Assembly: GCA_964586775.1 (NCBI GenBank)
Contig: CAZPJD010000069.1
Location: 1 to 22,722 of the forward strand
DNA length: 22,722 bases
Source: JADLEX01 sp964586775
GTDB taxonomy: Bacteria; Lernaellota; Lernaellaia; JACKCT01
Reading direction: 5' to 3'
In this document: piece by piece, positions 6,981-14,846 of the stretch
Position numbering within the stretch: position 1 is the first letter of the stretch
Layout: every line of letters starts with the position of its first letter
Program-made: the position numbers and the translations under genes
The notes under the pieces: generated by a model
Databases searched by the model: none
The model's input: the letters and a program-made list of their open reading frames with translations, nothing else
What the model was told of the DNA's origin: nothing

Positions 6981-8732
6981 TCAATTCAATCGGCGTTTGA
7001 GCCCTTTCTCGTAACGGTACAGACTCCCGAACGAGAGCGACGCCATCCGCGCGTTGTGGGCGACGAACCAAACCCCCATCGCGATCGCGACGGCGACCAA
7101 TGCGAACAGCAACCATCGGCCAACCGCACTCGCCCCCGTGGCGTCAACCCATTCGCGTGCCCGTTGGTTCGCGGGTAGACGTTGGACCACGTCCCGATAT
7201 TCCGGCAACCGTCGAACCTCCGCGATCCGGTTGGCCCGGTCGAGGAGATTTCGAGCCTGCTCGATCTGGCCCCGATCCAGATAACGCCCAGCCTCGACTA
7301 CCAAGGGTGCCGCGATGTCGAGCACGGTGGCGGCGCGCCACTCGTTCGCGAAATGAACGAAACGACCCTGGCCGATCGCGTTCGTTTGCGGGTCTTCGAC
7401 CGTGGCTCCCCGCAGAAGGTTCTCGCGGTTCTCCCGGCACAGCGTGATCCACCGAAGGCGCTCAGCAAAATCGGAGCTCCCATTTCGGCGCACCGCCTCC
7501 GGACAGGTCCCGCCCCGACGAATGGACTCGACGCACCGAAGATCGGCGAAAATTCCCTGGGATTCCGAAGCGTCCGACTGGTCGAACGGCAGGAATGCCG
7601 CGCCCGTCAAGAGGGCATCCAGAATCGGCGCGGACGATTCGGGGCTCTTTTTCACGCGCGCCACCAGATCCGCGGCGGCCCGATGCGCGACGTCGTCGTC
7701 GATTCGAGAAAACGCCGAAACCCGATCGTATCCCCAAAGAACCCAAAACTCCTGATCGCCATCGGGCGATGCAGACCGCTCGGCTTTCTCCGGCCACTCC
7801 CGTAATCGGCGGGCGATGGGACGATTCGCGTCGGCCATCGCCCTCATGGCGCGCTCGCGGTCACCGGACATTTGAGGGATCGTTTCCAGTCGATCGGCCG
7901 CCGCCGCCACCCCCGCCCACAGGCGCGAGGGGTCGAACGCGAACGCCGACCCGATTTTCATCAGTTCGTCGCACGTGGATGGAGCGATCTGTCCGGCCTT
8001 TCCACACAACCGGTCGGCCGCTTCCGCCGCGTCGAGCCAGGCGGAAAACGCCAGCGCGCCGTTTTGAACGGACCACGCGGTCGCGCCGATCGCGTAGAGC
8101 GTGGCGATGCGCGCCCGAAGGGACTCGCGATCCTCGGGCACTTCGTGGAGAATTTCCGAAGCCCTCTGCAACTCGCGCATCGCACGATGGGCGTCTCCCG
8201 CACCCTGTTCCGCGAGTCCGAGGTTGTAAAAGATCGGCCACCGGTCGTCGTGTCCGCGTCCACGAACGATCGTATCCAGAATTGATGAACAAGCGGCGAA
8301 TGCTTGACTCGCCCTTTGCCGGTCGCGCTCGCGTTGTGCGCTCAATCCGGCTTCACATTCCCGCCGGGCTTCATGAAATCGACGAAACGACGGCTCTCTT
8401 CTCACGCGAAACGTCCGGGCTTGACCCTCCCGCCAATCCATGGCGGGCGTCGGGGGAGTCATCGGCGGGGCGTCGACGTCGACAACCTCGAACAGCGACG
8501 CGGCCTCGAAAGCGCGAAGCATACGGTCGTCGACCGGCATTGCGTGACCCGTTTCCCCCGCCGGCGCCAAATCCGCCTCGATCCGGCGTCGCTCGGCGTC
8601 GTCATTTCGGGGCACGATGAGCACCCACGCCGCCAGCGAGAGGATGGCGAAAGCCAGAAGAAAGATGAGGATGGTCGCCTTCCTCGAAGGAAGGAACCGA
8701 TTCGGTCCGAAAAGTCGTTTTCCACGAATCAT
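6981..8732 (-). CDS. operon gene J: two-helix membrane protein with large extracytoplasmic helical domain
   Basis: A 583-residue protein, last gene of the ten-gene run. A basic N-terminus (residues 1-19) precedes a membrane helix at about 20-40. A second helix lies at about 541-557 and is followed by a basic tail ending K-G-L-K-R-R-L-N. By the positive-inside rule both ends are cytoplasmic and residues 41-538 face outwards. That domain is almost all helical, with TPR-like pairs such as F-Y-N-L-G-L-A-E-Q-G-A-G-D-A-H-R-A-M and I-E-Q-A-R-N-L-L-D-R-A-N-R-I. It holds seven cysteines, which could pair outside the cell. No enzymatic motif is seen. It starts 42 bases after the GTPase stop, with no strong Shine-Dalgarno. 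It is probably an envelope anchor or binding scaffold for the system; I do not recognise a named family. Confidence 0.8.
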   Translation of the reverse strand: MIRGKRLFGPNRFLPSRKATILIFLLAFAILSLAAWVLIVPRNDDAERRRIEADLAPAGETGHAMPVDDRMLRAFEAASLFEVVDVDAPPMTPPTPAMDWREGQARTFRVRREPSFRRFHEARRECEAGLSAQRERDRQRASQAFAACSSILDTIVRGRGHDDRWPIFYNLGLAEQGAGDAHRAMRELQRASEILHEVPEDRESLRARIATLYAIGATAWSVQNGALAFSAWLDAAEAADRLCGKAGQIAPSTCDELMKIGSAFAFDPSRLWAGVAAAADRLETIPQMSGDRERAMRAMADANRPIARRLREWPEKAERSASPDGDQEFWVLWGYDRVSAFSRIDDDVAHRAAADLVARVKKSPESSAPILDALLTGAAFLPFDQSDASESQGIFADLRCVESIRRGGTCPEAVRRNGSSDFAERLRWITLCRENRENLLRGATVEDPQTNAIGQGRFVHFANEWRAATVLDIAAPLVVEAGRYLDRGQIEQARNLLDRANRIAEVRRLPEYRDVVQRLPANQRAREWVDATGASAVGRWLLFALVAVAIAMGVWFVAHNARMASLSFGSLYRYEKGLKRRLN

Positions 8733-8774
8733 GATTCGTCCGTGCCTCGTCCGGCGCCGGCCGGAGCGAGCGCG

Positions 8775-9968
8775 CTAGAGGCGCACCGGCTTCCAGTGCG
8801 TCTTGTTGAACCATCGGTGGACGCCCATCAGATCCACCGTCGGCAGCGTCAGCCGCCCCGGCCGCACCGCCGAGAGAAAGTCAAGTGCGGGCAGTACTCC
8901 GATGTCGTCTTCGGGAAAAACATCCCGCCCCTCGCGACGAAACGACTGAACGAAATCGAACTTGAAGTGTCGAACGTGCATCCGCATGAGGTTGAAGACG
9001 TCAGTTGCGTAGCTCTTGGCGAACTCGAAAGGGTTGGTCGCATTCGGACCGAGATTGTACCGGCGACCGTCTCTTCCCCGTACCTCGCCTCGGGATTCCA
9101 GCGCGTCGGCTTTCGAGAACAGAATCAGAAATGGCGTACGGATTCTCGCCAAACCCATTGCGGCCCGGCAAATGGCGTCGCGGCCCAAGCCGCTTGATGG
9201 CAGATCGACGCGATCGCTGGCGGCCACGCGAATGAACGACACGGCGTCACGAAATAGATCGTTCTGCTGCTGATCGTTGTCTTTGTCGATAATGTCCAAG
9301 AGATCCACCATCAGGATAAATCCCCGACACTGTCGCGACCAGTGCCGGAAGAACCGGAAGGAATCGGTCGCATCGACCCGGTCCCCCAGGAGCCGTCCGA
9401 ACGCTTCGCCGGCCACATCGATGAAGTGCCGGTCTCCAAAGGAAAAAAGATTGGCATCGCCAGCCTGTGTCTTCGGGACAACGCCGGTTTTCACGATTTG
9501 GTTAAACAGCTCTTTCTCGGCTTCGGAATATGGAGTCCCCGTCAGTGCCGCATGCAGACGCCGCGCCACGATCATCATTGTCGTCTTCCCGCAATCCGAT
9601 GATCCCAACACGCCGTAGCATTCACCTCCGCTCGCGAGCGCGGCCTCGATTTCGGGAATCGTACTCTCCCACGGGAGCCTCTCGCGCCGCACGGAGTCGG
9701 GCCGCGCCGGCGCGGCGTCCGCGGTCGGCTGCGGGGATGCGGGGGGCGGGGGCGGCGCGGGGGGCGGGGGCGGCGCTGGAGCCCACCGAACGGCGGTTGG
9801 GACCGGGATCGACGCAGGCGCCGCCAATGTCGACATCGCGGGCTCTGTGCCCTCGCCCACGTCGCCGTCGCCGTCGTCCTCATCGGAATCGATGACCGAG
9901 ATCACGTGCATCGAATCGAGTCTGGCCGGGCCGGTCGCCCCCGGTTTGTCGCGATTTTCATCGGTCAT
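8775..9968 (-). CDS. operon gene I: P-loop GTPase with Pro-rich N-terminus (double-GTPase-like)
   Basis: A 397-residue cytoplasmic protein. Residues 1-95 look disordered: an acidic patch at 27-40 and proline runs at about 64-80. The GTPase domain follows. Its Walker A/G1 is G-S-S-D-C-G-K-T (122-129). G3 is D-V-A-G (184-187) and G4 is S-K-A-D (285-288), in place of the usual N-K-x-D. These are TRAFAC-type GTPase features. Conflict-system GTPases paired with GAP1 proteins (the double-GTPase families) have similar layouts, and the next gene upstream is GAP1-like. The ATG at 9968 overlaps the GAP1-like stop as ATGA and has AGGAG 7 bases upstream. The frame is open further upstream, but that part only shadows the preceding gene. 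It probably acts as a nucleotide switch; its partner is most likely gene H. Confidence 0.85.
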   Translation of the reverse strand: MTDENRDKPGATGPARLDSMHVISVIDSDEDDGDGDVGEGTEPAMSTLAAPASIPVPTAVRWAPAPPPPPAPPPPPASPQPTADAAPARPDSVRRERLPWESTIPEIEAALASGGECYGVLGSSDCGKTTMMIVARRLHAALTGTPYSEAEKELFNQIVKTGVVPKTQAGDANLFSFGDRHFIDVAGEAFGRLLGDRVDATDSFRFFRHWSRQCRGFILMVDLLDIIDKDNDQQQNDLFRDAVSFIRVAASDRVDLPSSGLGRDAICRAAMGLARIRTPFLILFSKADALESRGEVRGRDGRRYNLGPNATNPFEFAKSYATDVFNLMRMHVRHFKFDFVQSFRREGRDVFPEDDIGVLPALDFLSAVRPGRLTLPTVDLMGVHRWFNKTHWKPVRL

Positions 9969-12900
9969 GGCGTCTCTCCTGTCGCGAAGAGTTCGCGACG
10001 CATGTAGTCCAACCGCGCACGCTCGAGCGGCAGGTCCGCAATGGTTTCGATGTGGGTCTCGCCCCGCGAGAGATGCGACGCGCCGATCCCATCCATCATG
10101 TTGGCGGGGCGCTTCGCCGCGACGTCGAGTGCCCTGACGATCGTCTCCCCGGCGGATTTGATCGCGGCTCGTCGAACCGCTGGATCGATCGCCTCCCAGC
10201 GCGTCGACATGCGCCGCGCGGCGCTCCACGGGGCATGGAGCACGATTTGGATCGCCACGCGTCCGAGCGCGGGCGGATGCCCCTGGACCTCGGGGGAATT
10301 CACCAGCGCGTCGACGGCTTCGCGAATTTCCGTCGCGCGACCCGAGGATCCTTTTTGGTTTACGCCGACCTGCTCGGCGGCGACGAGATCGCGGATGAAC
10401 AGATCGAATGTCTCGGAAGGCCAGGAGCGGTCCCGGAACCGGGTCGCCGCGACATCGACCGCCAGACCGCGAAACGCGACCGCGCCGATCAAATCCACCT
10501 CCAGGATTTTCGACAGCATCGTCCGAAGATTCCGCCCGGCGATTCCCGCCGACGTGCCGCTCAGGCCCCGGCAGAGCTGGTCGATGACGTCGCGAAGAGT
10601 CTTCTTCACATGAATCGCGCCAACGGAGTCGTTCGTGCGGAGGGAGCGTCTTCGCCACAGCGCGACATCCTCGGCCAGCGACCTCGCCCCCGGCTCGTCG
10701 AGCGCTCCATTGCGGAAGGCCACGTGCCGGGCGCGCGATATGAGCAGAGGGGCGAAGTGCGCCCAGTCGCGCGCGTCGGCCCCGAAAACCGTCCGGCATC
10801 GACCACGGACAAGACGCCAGACGTGGTCATCCCCGAGCGTGGAGCTGCCCGCGATCGTTTCGCAGACCCACGGGAGTCGATTTGGATCCGCATCGTCACG
10901 CGCGAGCCAATCCTCGACGAAGGCGCAAAACGCACGCCCTTGCAAGCGATTCGCAAGCAAACGGACCTTTTCCCGTTCCTCCCGCGGCGAGCGGCCGACA
11001 CAAAAAGATTCCCGCAGTATCCGCGTGGCGAGTAACGCGCCGAAGCCGGTCACATTTCCTGAAGTCGCCGCTACGCTTCGCAACCGGGATCTTTCGACCG
11101 TCGTCAGTCCTTCGATCAGCCTGTCGAGATGGTCGAGCGCCGGGCGAACGCGGTCGTCTTCCGGATGGCGCCCCTGCAGCCACGTGCGCAGATCGGATTC
11201 CATGACAAAAGTCGAAAGCCGATGCCCCACGACCGCTGTTCGGATCGCGTCCTCGATGTCCAAAGACCGCTCCGCCTGGCGCGTCCAATAGCGGTGTGCC
11301 AGACCAAGGATCACTTCCGTCGCCGCGGCGGCGTCGAATTCCAGCATTCTATCGGCGAGCCGGATGAGCAGCATCGCGGCCTCGGCGGGATTCGCATATG
11401 TCGTTCGATCGCCGAAAAAGCCGTTTGCCGCCGCAGCTGCGAACTCATGAACCCGACGATGGGCCAACCACCTCCCGTCGGCGTGGAGCCGTTTCAGAAG
11501 TTCCACCACCGAGTCGCCGCTGACGAATGCCGACTCCAGGTCTTCGATTTGCGTCTCGATCGGCGCGTGCGCCGCCACGAGATCCCGAAAACGACGATGC
11601 CAATTGTCGCGCGGCGTCAGGATGTCCGCGAGTTGCAACGCTTCGGCAACGGCGGTGGCGGCATCGCACGCATCGCGACGCAGCCGCGGAAACACGCGGT
11701 CAATGAACCCCGACACCTTGCGTTCCCACTGACCGAGGGCGTCGACGTAACGAAACGCGGCTTCGTGACCGGTCGCCACCAGTCGCCCGAGCGCCATGGC
11801 GGCCACTCGACGCAGGCCCGCCGGGTCGGCGGACGTCAGAGTTTCTCCCCATTCGGCGAATCGGTCCGGCGCGACGACCTCGACAAAGACCGGCGTCACG
11901 GCGTTGAAGGAGGAGTGCCCACCCCGACGGGCGAGAATGGGTTCAAATTCGAAGAGAATTTCGAGCAGGGCAAGGCGCTCGAGATCCGCCGACTGGCGAA
12001 TCCGCGTTTCGAGTGACGCGATGAAGTTTTGAAGGAGCCCCAAATCGACGTGCTGCGCAATCCGCGAGGCGTCCGCGCCACCCACTGCGGGACCCCAGTT
12101 CGGCATCGACGCATCGCCGCTCGTTGATTCGGCGCCGCGGTTCGCGGCGGATGTGGTGTGGGCGAGCACCAGCACTTCCGTGAGCCGCGGCCAGGCGGCG
12201 TTGATCCATCCGAAGGCCCCGTCCGTCTCAGCATTCCATGCGGCCGCGAACGCCTCGCGCACGACCGGAATTCCGCCGGACGCGGATGCGGCCGCGTCGA
12301 GCAGCGCGTGACACCGGATCAGGGACCGCGAGGCGTCTCTCCGAACGCTGTCCGGCAGCATCGAAACGGTCGCGTCCGCCGCCCTGACGATCGAATAGAG
12401 GCGCGCCCCGGATCGCTTGACGCGCTCGGCCGACTCGCCCGGGCGGGGCCAACGCGCGAGGCCGAACGACTCGGCGAGCCACTCGCGCATGTCGTCTCCG
12501 AGCGGGTCGTCCCCGATTTCGGCGAGCTGGCGACAGGCTGGACCGGCGGATTTCGCGACGGCCTTCGTGTGCGTCGATGGGCACCACGCGAAGCCCGGTT
12601 CGAGCGGGAATTCGGCGCACGCGTAGGTGTCGTACGCCAGCGAGCGACGATCGGACGGCGGAAAGAGAAGGGGGGCGTACGCCGCAAACATGGCGTCGCC
12701 GTCCGAGTCGCCGAGCAGCACGGTCATCGAGGCCGACGCTGCCCGAACGAGGCGTTCGGCGATGGTCGCGGTCGCGGCGGGATCGGTCTTCCACCACTCG
12801 CCGAGCTGCCAGCGGCGGACGCCCTCGTCCGTCACCTGTGGGGGAACACACGGGCGGAATCGAGTCGCTGACTCGGAGATGTGGGCGTGCCTGAGCAGCT

Positions 12901-13300
12901 CTTGACCGGTGATGCGCGGCCCCGATGCGCCCGATCCGCTCACCGGCTCGAGTTCCACGCCCGACGCCAGCAGGACACGTGGATTGAATCCGAGCCGCTC
13001 GGCCAACACATCGGTGAGAATGAGCGCGACACACGCGATGCGATGGTTCGGACCGTCCCCGCGCAGCCCGACGCTTTGCCGCATCGAGAGCACGTACCGA
13101 TGATCGTCGAAACGACGAAACGACCACGCGAAACCAATCGGCCTCGCCTGAATGGCCGCCCCGACTCCCGAGCGCCGTTCCAGATTGCGGACGTCCGCCC
13201 CAGTGAGCCCGGGCGACGAAGCCACGGTCTGGTAGCCTGGCACCCGCGCGTTCGGCGGCGCGTCGTAAACCCAGATGTCGATCAGTTCGGGTTCGGACAT
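9965..13300 (-). CDS. operon gene H: GAP1-like (GTPase-associated protein 1) giant helical protein
   Basis: A 1111-residue cytoplasmic protein without membrane segments. The N-terminal 140 residues are mixed alpha/beta. They carry G-Y-Q-T-V-A-S-S-P-G-L (22-32) and, later, D-G-P-N-H-R-I-A-C-V-A-L-I-L (82-95). An early S-P-G and a later N-x-H-type strand are, from memory, how the type-2 N-terminal domain of GAP1 proteins looks. GAP1 proteins are coded next to GTPases in predicted conflict systems. The remaining 950 residues are helical, alpha-solenoid-like and rich in Ala, Arg and Asp; I see no catalytic motif. Its stop overlaps the GTPase start, which supports a functional pair. The start is uncertain: ATG at 13300 overlaps gene G by 19 bases and ATG at 13342 by 61. 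Neither has a Shine-Dalgarno. I prefer 13300, where normal composition begins. Confidence 0.65.
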   Translation of the reverse strand: MSEPELIDIWVYDAPPNARVPGYQTVASSPGLTGADVRNLERRSGVGAAIQARPIGFAWSFRRFDDHRYVLSMRQSVGLRGDGPNHRIACVALILTDVLAERLGFNPRVLLASGVELEPVSGSGASGPRITGQELLRHAHISESATRFRPCVPPQVTDEGVRRWQLGEWWKTDPAATATIAERLVRAASASMTVLLGDSDGDAMFAAYAPLLFPPSDRRSLAYDTYACAEFPLEPGFAWCPSTHTKAVAKSAGPACRQLAEIGDDPLGDDMREWLAESFGLARWPRPGESAERVKRSGARLYSIVRAADATVSMLPDSVRRDASRSLIRCHALLDAAASASGGIPVVREAFAAAWNAETDGAFGWINAAWPRLTEVLVLAHTTSAANRGAESTSGDASMPNWGPAVGGADASRIAQHVDLGLLQNFIASLETRIRQSADLERLALLEILFEFEPILARRGGHSSFNAVTPVFVEVVAPDRFAEWGETLTSADPAGLRRVAAMALGRLVATGHEAAFRYVDALGQWERKVSGFIDRVFPRLRRDACDAATAVAEALQLADILTPRDNWHRRFRDLVAAHAPIETQIEDLESAFVSGDSVVELLKRLHADGRWLAHRRVHEFAAAAANGFFGDRTTYANPAEAAMLLIRLADRMLEFDAAAATEVILGLAHRYWTRQAERSLDIEDAIRTAVVGHRLSTFVMESDLRTWLQGRHPEDDRVRPALDHLDRLIEGLTTVERSRLRSVAATSGNVTGFGALLATRILRESFCVGRSPREEREKVRLLANRLQGRAFCAFVEDWLARDDADPNRLPWVCETIAGSSTLGDDHVWRLVRGRCRTVFGADARDWAHFAPLLISRARHVAFRNGALDEPGARSLAEDVALWRRRSLRTNDSVGAIHVKKTLRDVIDQLCRGLSGTSAGIAGRNLRTMLSKILEVDLIGAVAFRGLAVDVAATRFRDRSWPSETFDLFIRDLVAAEQVGVNQKGSSGRATEIREAVDALVNSPEVQGHPPALGRVAIQIVLHAPWSAARRMSTRWEAIDPAVRRAAIKSAGETIVRALDVAAKRPANMMDGIGASHLSRGETHIETIADLPLERARLDYMRRELFATGETP

Positions 13301-14265
13301 GGATTTGTGGGGCGTTTGAGTTTGAGATTTTGGGGGCTCCATATTTTATCTGTTGAAATCGATATTTGGTACATAATCATGAGTCGACGAAAATCCGCGG
13401 TTCCCGGCAAAGCCTTCTCGAAGTGCGAGCAATTTTCTTTAATGAATTGATTGAATCTTTCAACAGCTTGATCCCTTCTGCTGTTCCAATTGTCTTTATT
13501 TATCTGATTTTCGTTGATGGATTTTTCGTAATTGTGAACAACTGCGTTATATAAGAGCTTTTCATATGTATCCGTGCCCAGCTCGTCCGCCTTTAATCCA
13601 GTGATTGCTGCTCCACCCGCTGACAATGAATCCAACTTTTCGTGTTGATCTCCCTCAAATAAATAACTACGATTTGTCTTGCCATATGCATAATGGTACA
13701 TAATATATGCCATTGTTGCCGCGTTCGTTTCAGCGAAGAGCCAGTCACGAAATAGTTTTTTTAGCTCAGGGCTGTCGGACTCCTGAAATTTCGATTTCTC
13801 ATCCTTTTCGTCCGCTTTTTCTGAAACAACGTCCTTTTTCGGCTCATTTACGGCTTGTGCATTTTTTGACGCTGTATTTACTCCTGGCTCAGACTGCAAA
13901 TTTGATATTGTCGAAGAAGGGACACCATTAATCTTCATGCCAACAAGCCGAATTGCCAATAAGTTGAAAATTCCCAGACAAAGCAGACTCACAACAAATG
14001 ATAACTGAACTACCGCAGGAATTTTGGTGCGCCACGTCGGTTTCGGCGCAATTTTTGTCGCCGACTGCCCCGATCCAGTGCGGCCGATTTCATTTTTCAG
14101 TGCGAACGAGACATCTCGCACGACGCGGTTGTACGCTTCGCGCACCTCCATCTCAATTCTCTCCGCCTGCCCGTCCAGCCGATCCGCCACCGACTCCAAT
14201 CGCTGCAGTTTCTTTTCGAATTCGTCATTCTCGGGTTGATCGAAATTGAATTCTTGCGTCGTCAT
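13282..14265 (-). CDS. operon gene G: coiled-coil membrane protein with low-GC extracytoplasmic domain
   Basis: A 327-residue protein with no family I recognise. Residues about 14-62 form an acidic, heptad-like coiled coil. A basic stretch (71-82) leads into one membrane helix at about 84-106. The charge pattern puts the N-terminus in the cytoplasm and residues 110-327 outside. The outer part has a Lys/Glu-rich linker (about 135-165) and then a helical domain with Tyr- and Asn-rich segments. AAGGAGG at 14273-14279, 7 bases before the ATG, is the strongest ribosome site in the operon. From about codon 78 onwards base composition falls sharply below that of the neighbours. The last ten codons read into the start of gene H and give an odd P-T-N-P-C-P-N-P-N tail, as if the original end was lost. 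Confidence 0.8.
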   Translation of the reverse strand: MTTQEFNFDQPENDEFEKKLQRLESVADRLDGQAERIEMEVREAYNRVVRDVSFALKNEIGRTGSGQSATKIAPKPTWRTKIPAVVQLSFVVSLLCLGIFNLLAIRLVGMKINGVPSSTISNLQSEPGVNTASKNAQAVNEPKKDVVSEKADEKDEKSKFQESDSPELKKLFRDWLFAETNAATMAYIMYHYAYGKTNRSYLFEGDQHEKLDSLSAGGAAITGLKADELGTDTYEKLLYNAVVHNYEKSINENQINKDNWNSRRDQAVERFNQFIKENCSHFEKALPGTADFRRLMIMYQISISTDKIWSPQNLKLKRPTNPCPNPN

Positions 14266-14278
14266 TTCAACTCCTCCT

Positions 14279-14833
14279 TCATCCGTCCGAGCGCAGCAAC
14301 ATCACCACGAACGGCAGTACGTCCTTCCAGCCCCATTCGGGGGTTGCGTCGGGGTAAAGCGTCGCCCGAAGCTCTTCCGCCTGTCGATCGAGCCGCGCGT
14401 AAGTGCCGATCGCCCGCGCGATTTGCTCGTCCGCGAAAAACGCTTCCATCTCGTCCGTCAGCAGGGGGATCTTTCCGCCTTCGGCGTGCTCGCGAAGCAT
14501 CCATCCGAGAATCCGCCGGTCTACTTCCTCCACGCCGTGGGCCGCGGTTTCGCGCAGCAAATCGCACATCGGGCGCGAGATGCCCGACTCGCAGCGCCCG
14601 AGAGCCGCCGTCGTCCGATCGCGGATCGCGGCGGAAATCGTCGTCGGCCGGTACCGCCCGTACAGCGAGCGCAGCGCCCGGTCCCGTTCGCGACTGACGC
14701 GGGCGAGTTCGTCCTCGGGCGTCTCGGCGCACTGCGAGTTCATCGCGATGGAGCCGAGGATCAACGCAACGGCGGCGGCGGCGCAGAGTGCGATAATGAC
14801 GGACTCGGGATTTCGTCCGCGCGTGTTCCTCAT
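14279..14833 (-). CDS. operon gene F: single-helix membrane protein
   Basis: A 184-residue protein of unknown family. A basic N-terminus (M-R-N-T-R-G-R) precedes a hydrophobic helix at about 11-30. This could be a signal anchor, or a cleaved signal given the small residues near 28-36. The rest is helical and charged, with a conserved-looking D-E-L-A-R-V-S-R-E-R-D-R-A-L segment and cysteines at about 80 and 90, and should face outwards. A weakly hydrophobic stretch near the C-terminus (D-V-L-P-F-V-V-M-L-L) may be a second membrane contact. It starts 13 bases after the vWA stop with AGGGG about 10 bases upstream, and ends 13 bases before gene G. Its small size and position suggest a structural partner of the vWA lipoprotein and gene G. 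Confidence 0.75.
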   Translation of the reverse strand: MRNTRGRNPESVIIALCAAAAVALILGSIAMNSQCAETPEDELARVSRERDRALRSLYGRYRPTTISAAIRDRTTAALGRCESGISRPMCDLLRETAAHGVEEVDRRILGWMLREHAEGGKIPLLTDEMEAFFADEQIARAIGTYARLDRQAEELRATLYPDATPEWGWKDVLPFVVMLLRSDG

Positions 14834-14846
14834 GAATCGCGGTCCC

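Noticed and set aside
9741..9775. G-rich run on the plus strand as a quadruplex or regulatory element
   Set aside because: It is explained by proline codons of the GTPase linker on the minus strand.
9969..10799. Upstream 277-codon extension of the GTPase frame
   Set aside because: It is Arg/Gly-rich shadow of the GAP1-like gene. The ATG at 9968 has a ribosome site and couples by ATGA overlap.
13305..14035. Insertion sequence or prophage remnant in the low-GC block
   Set aside because: No transposase, integrase, terminal inverted repeats or target duplications are visible, and the reading frame of gene G is continuous.
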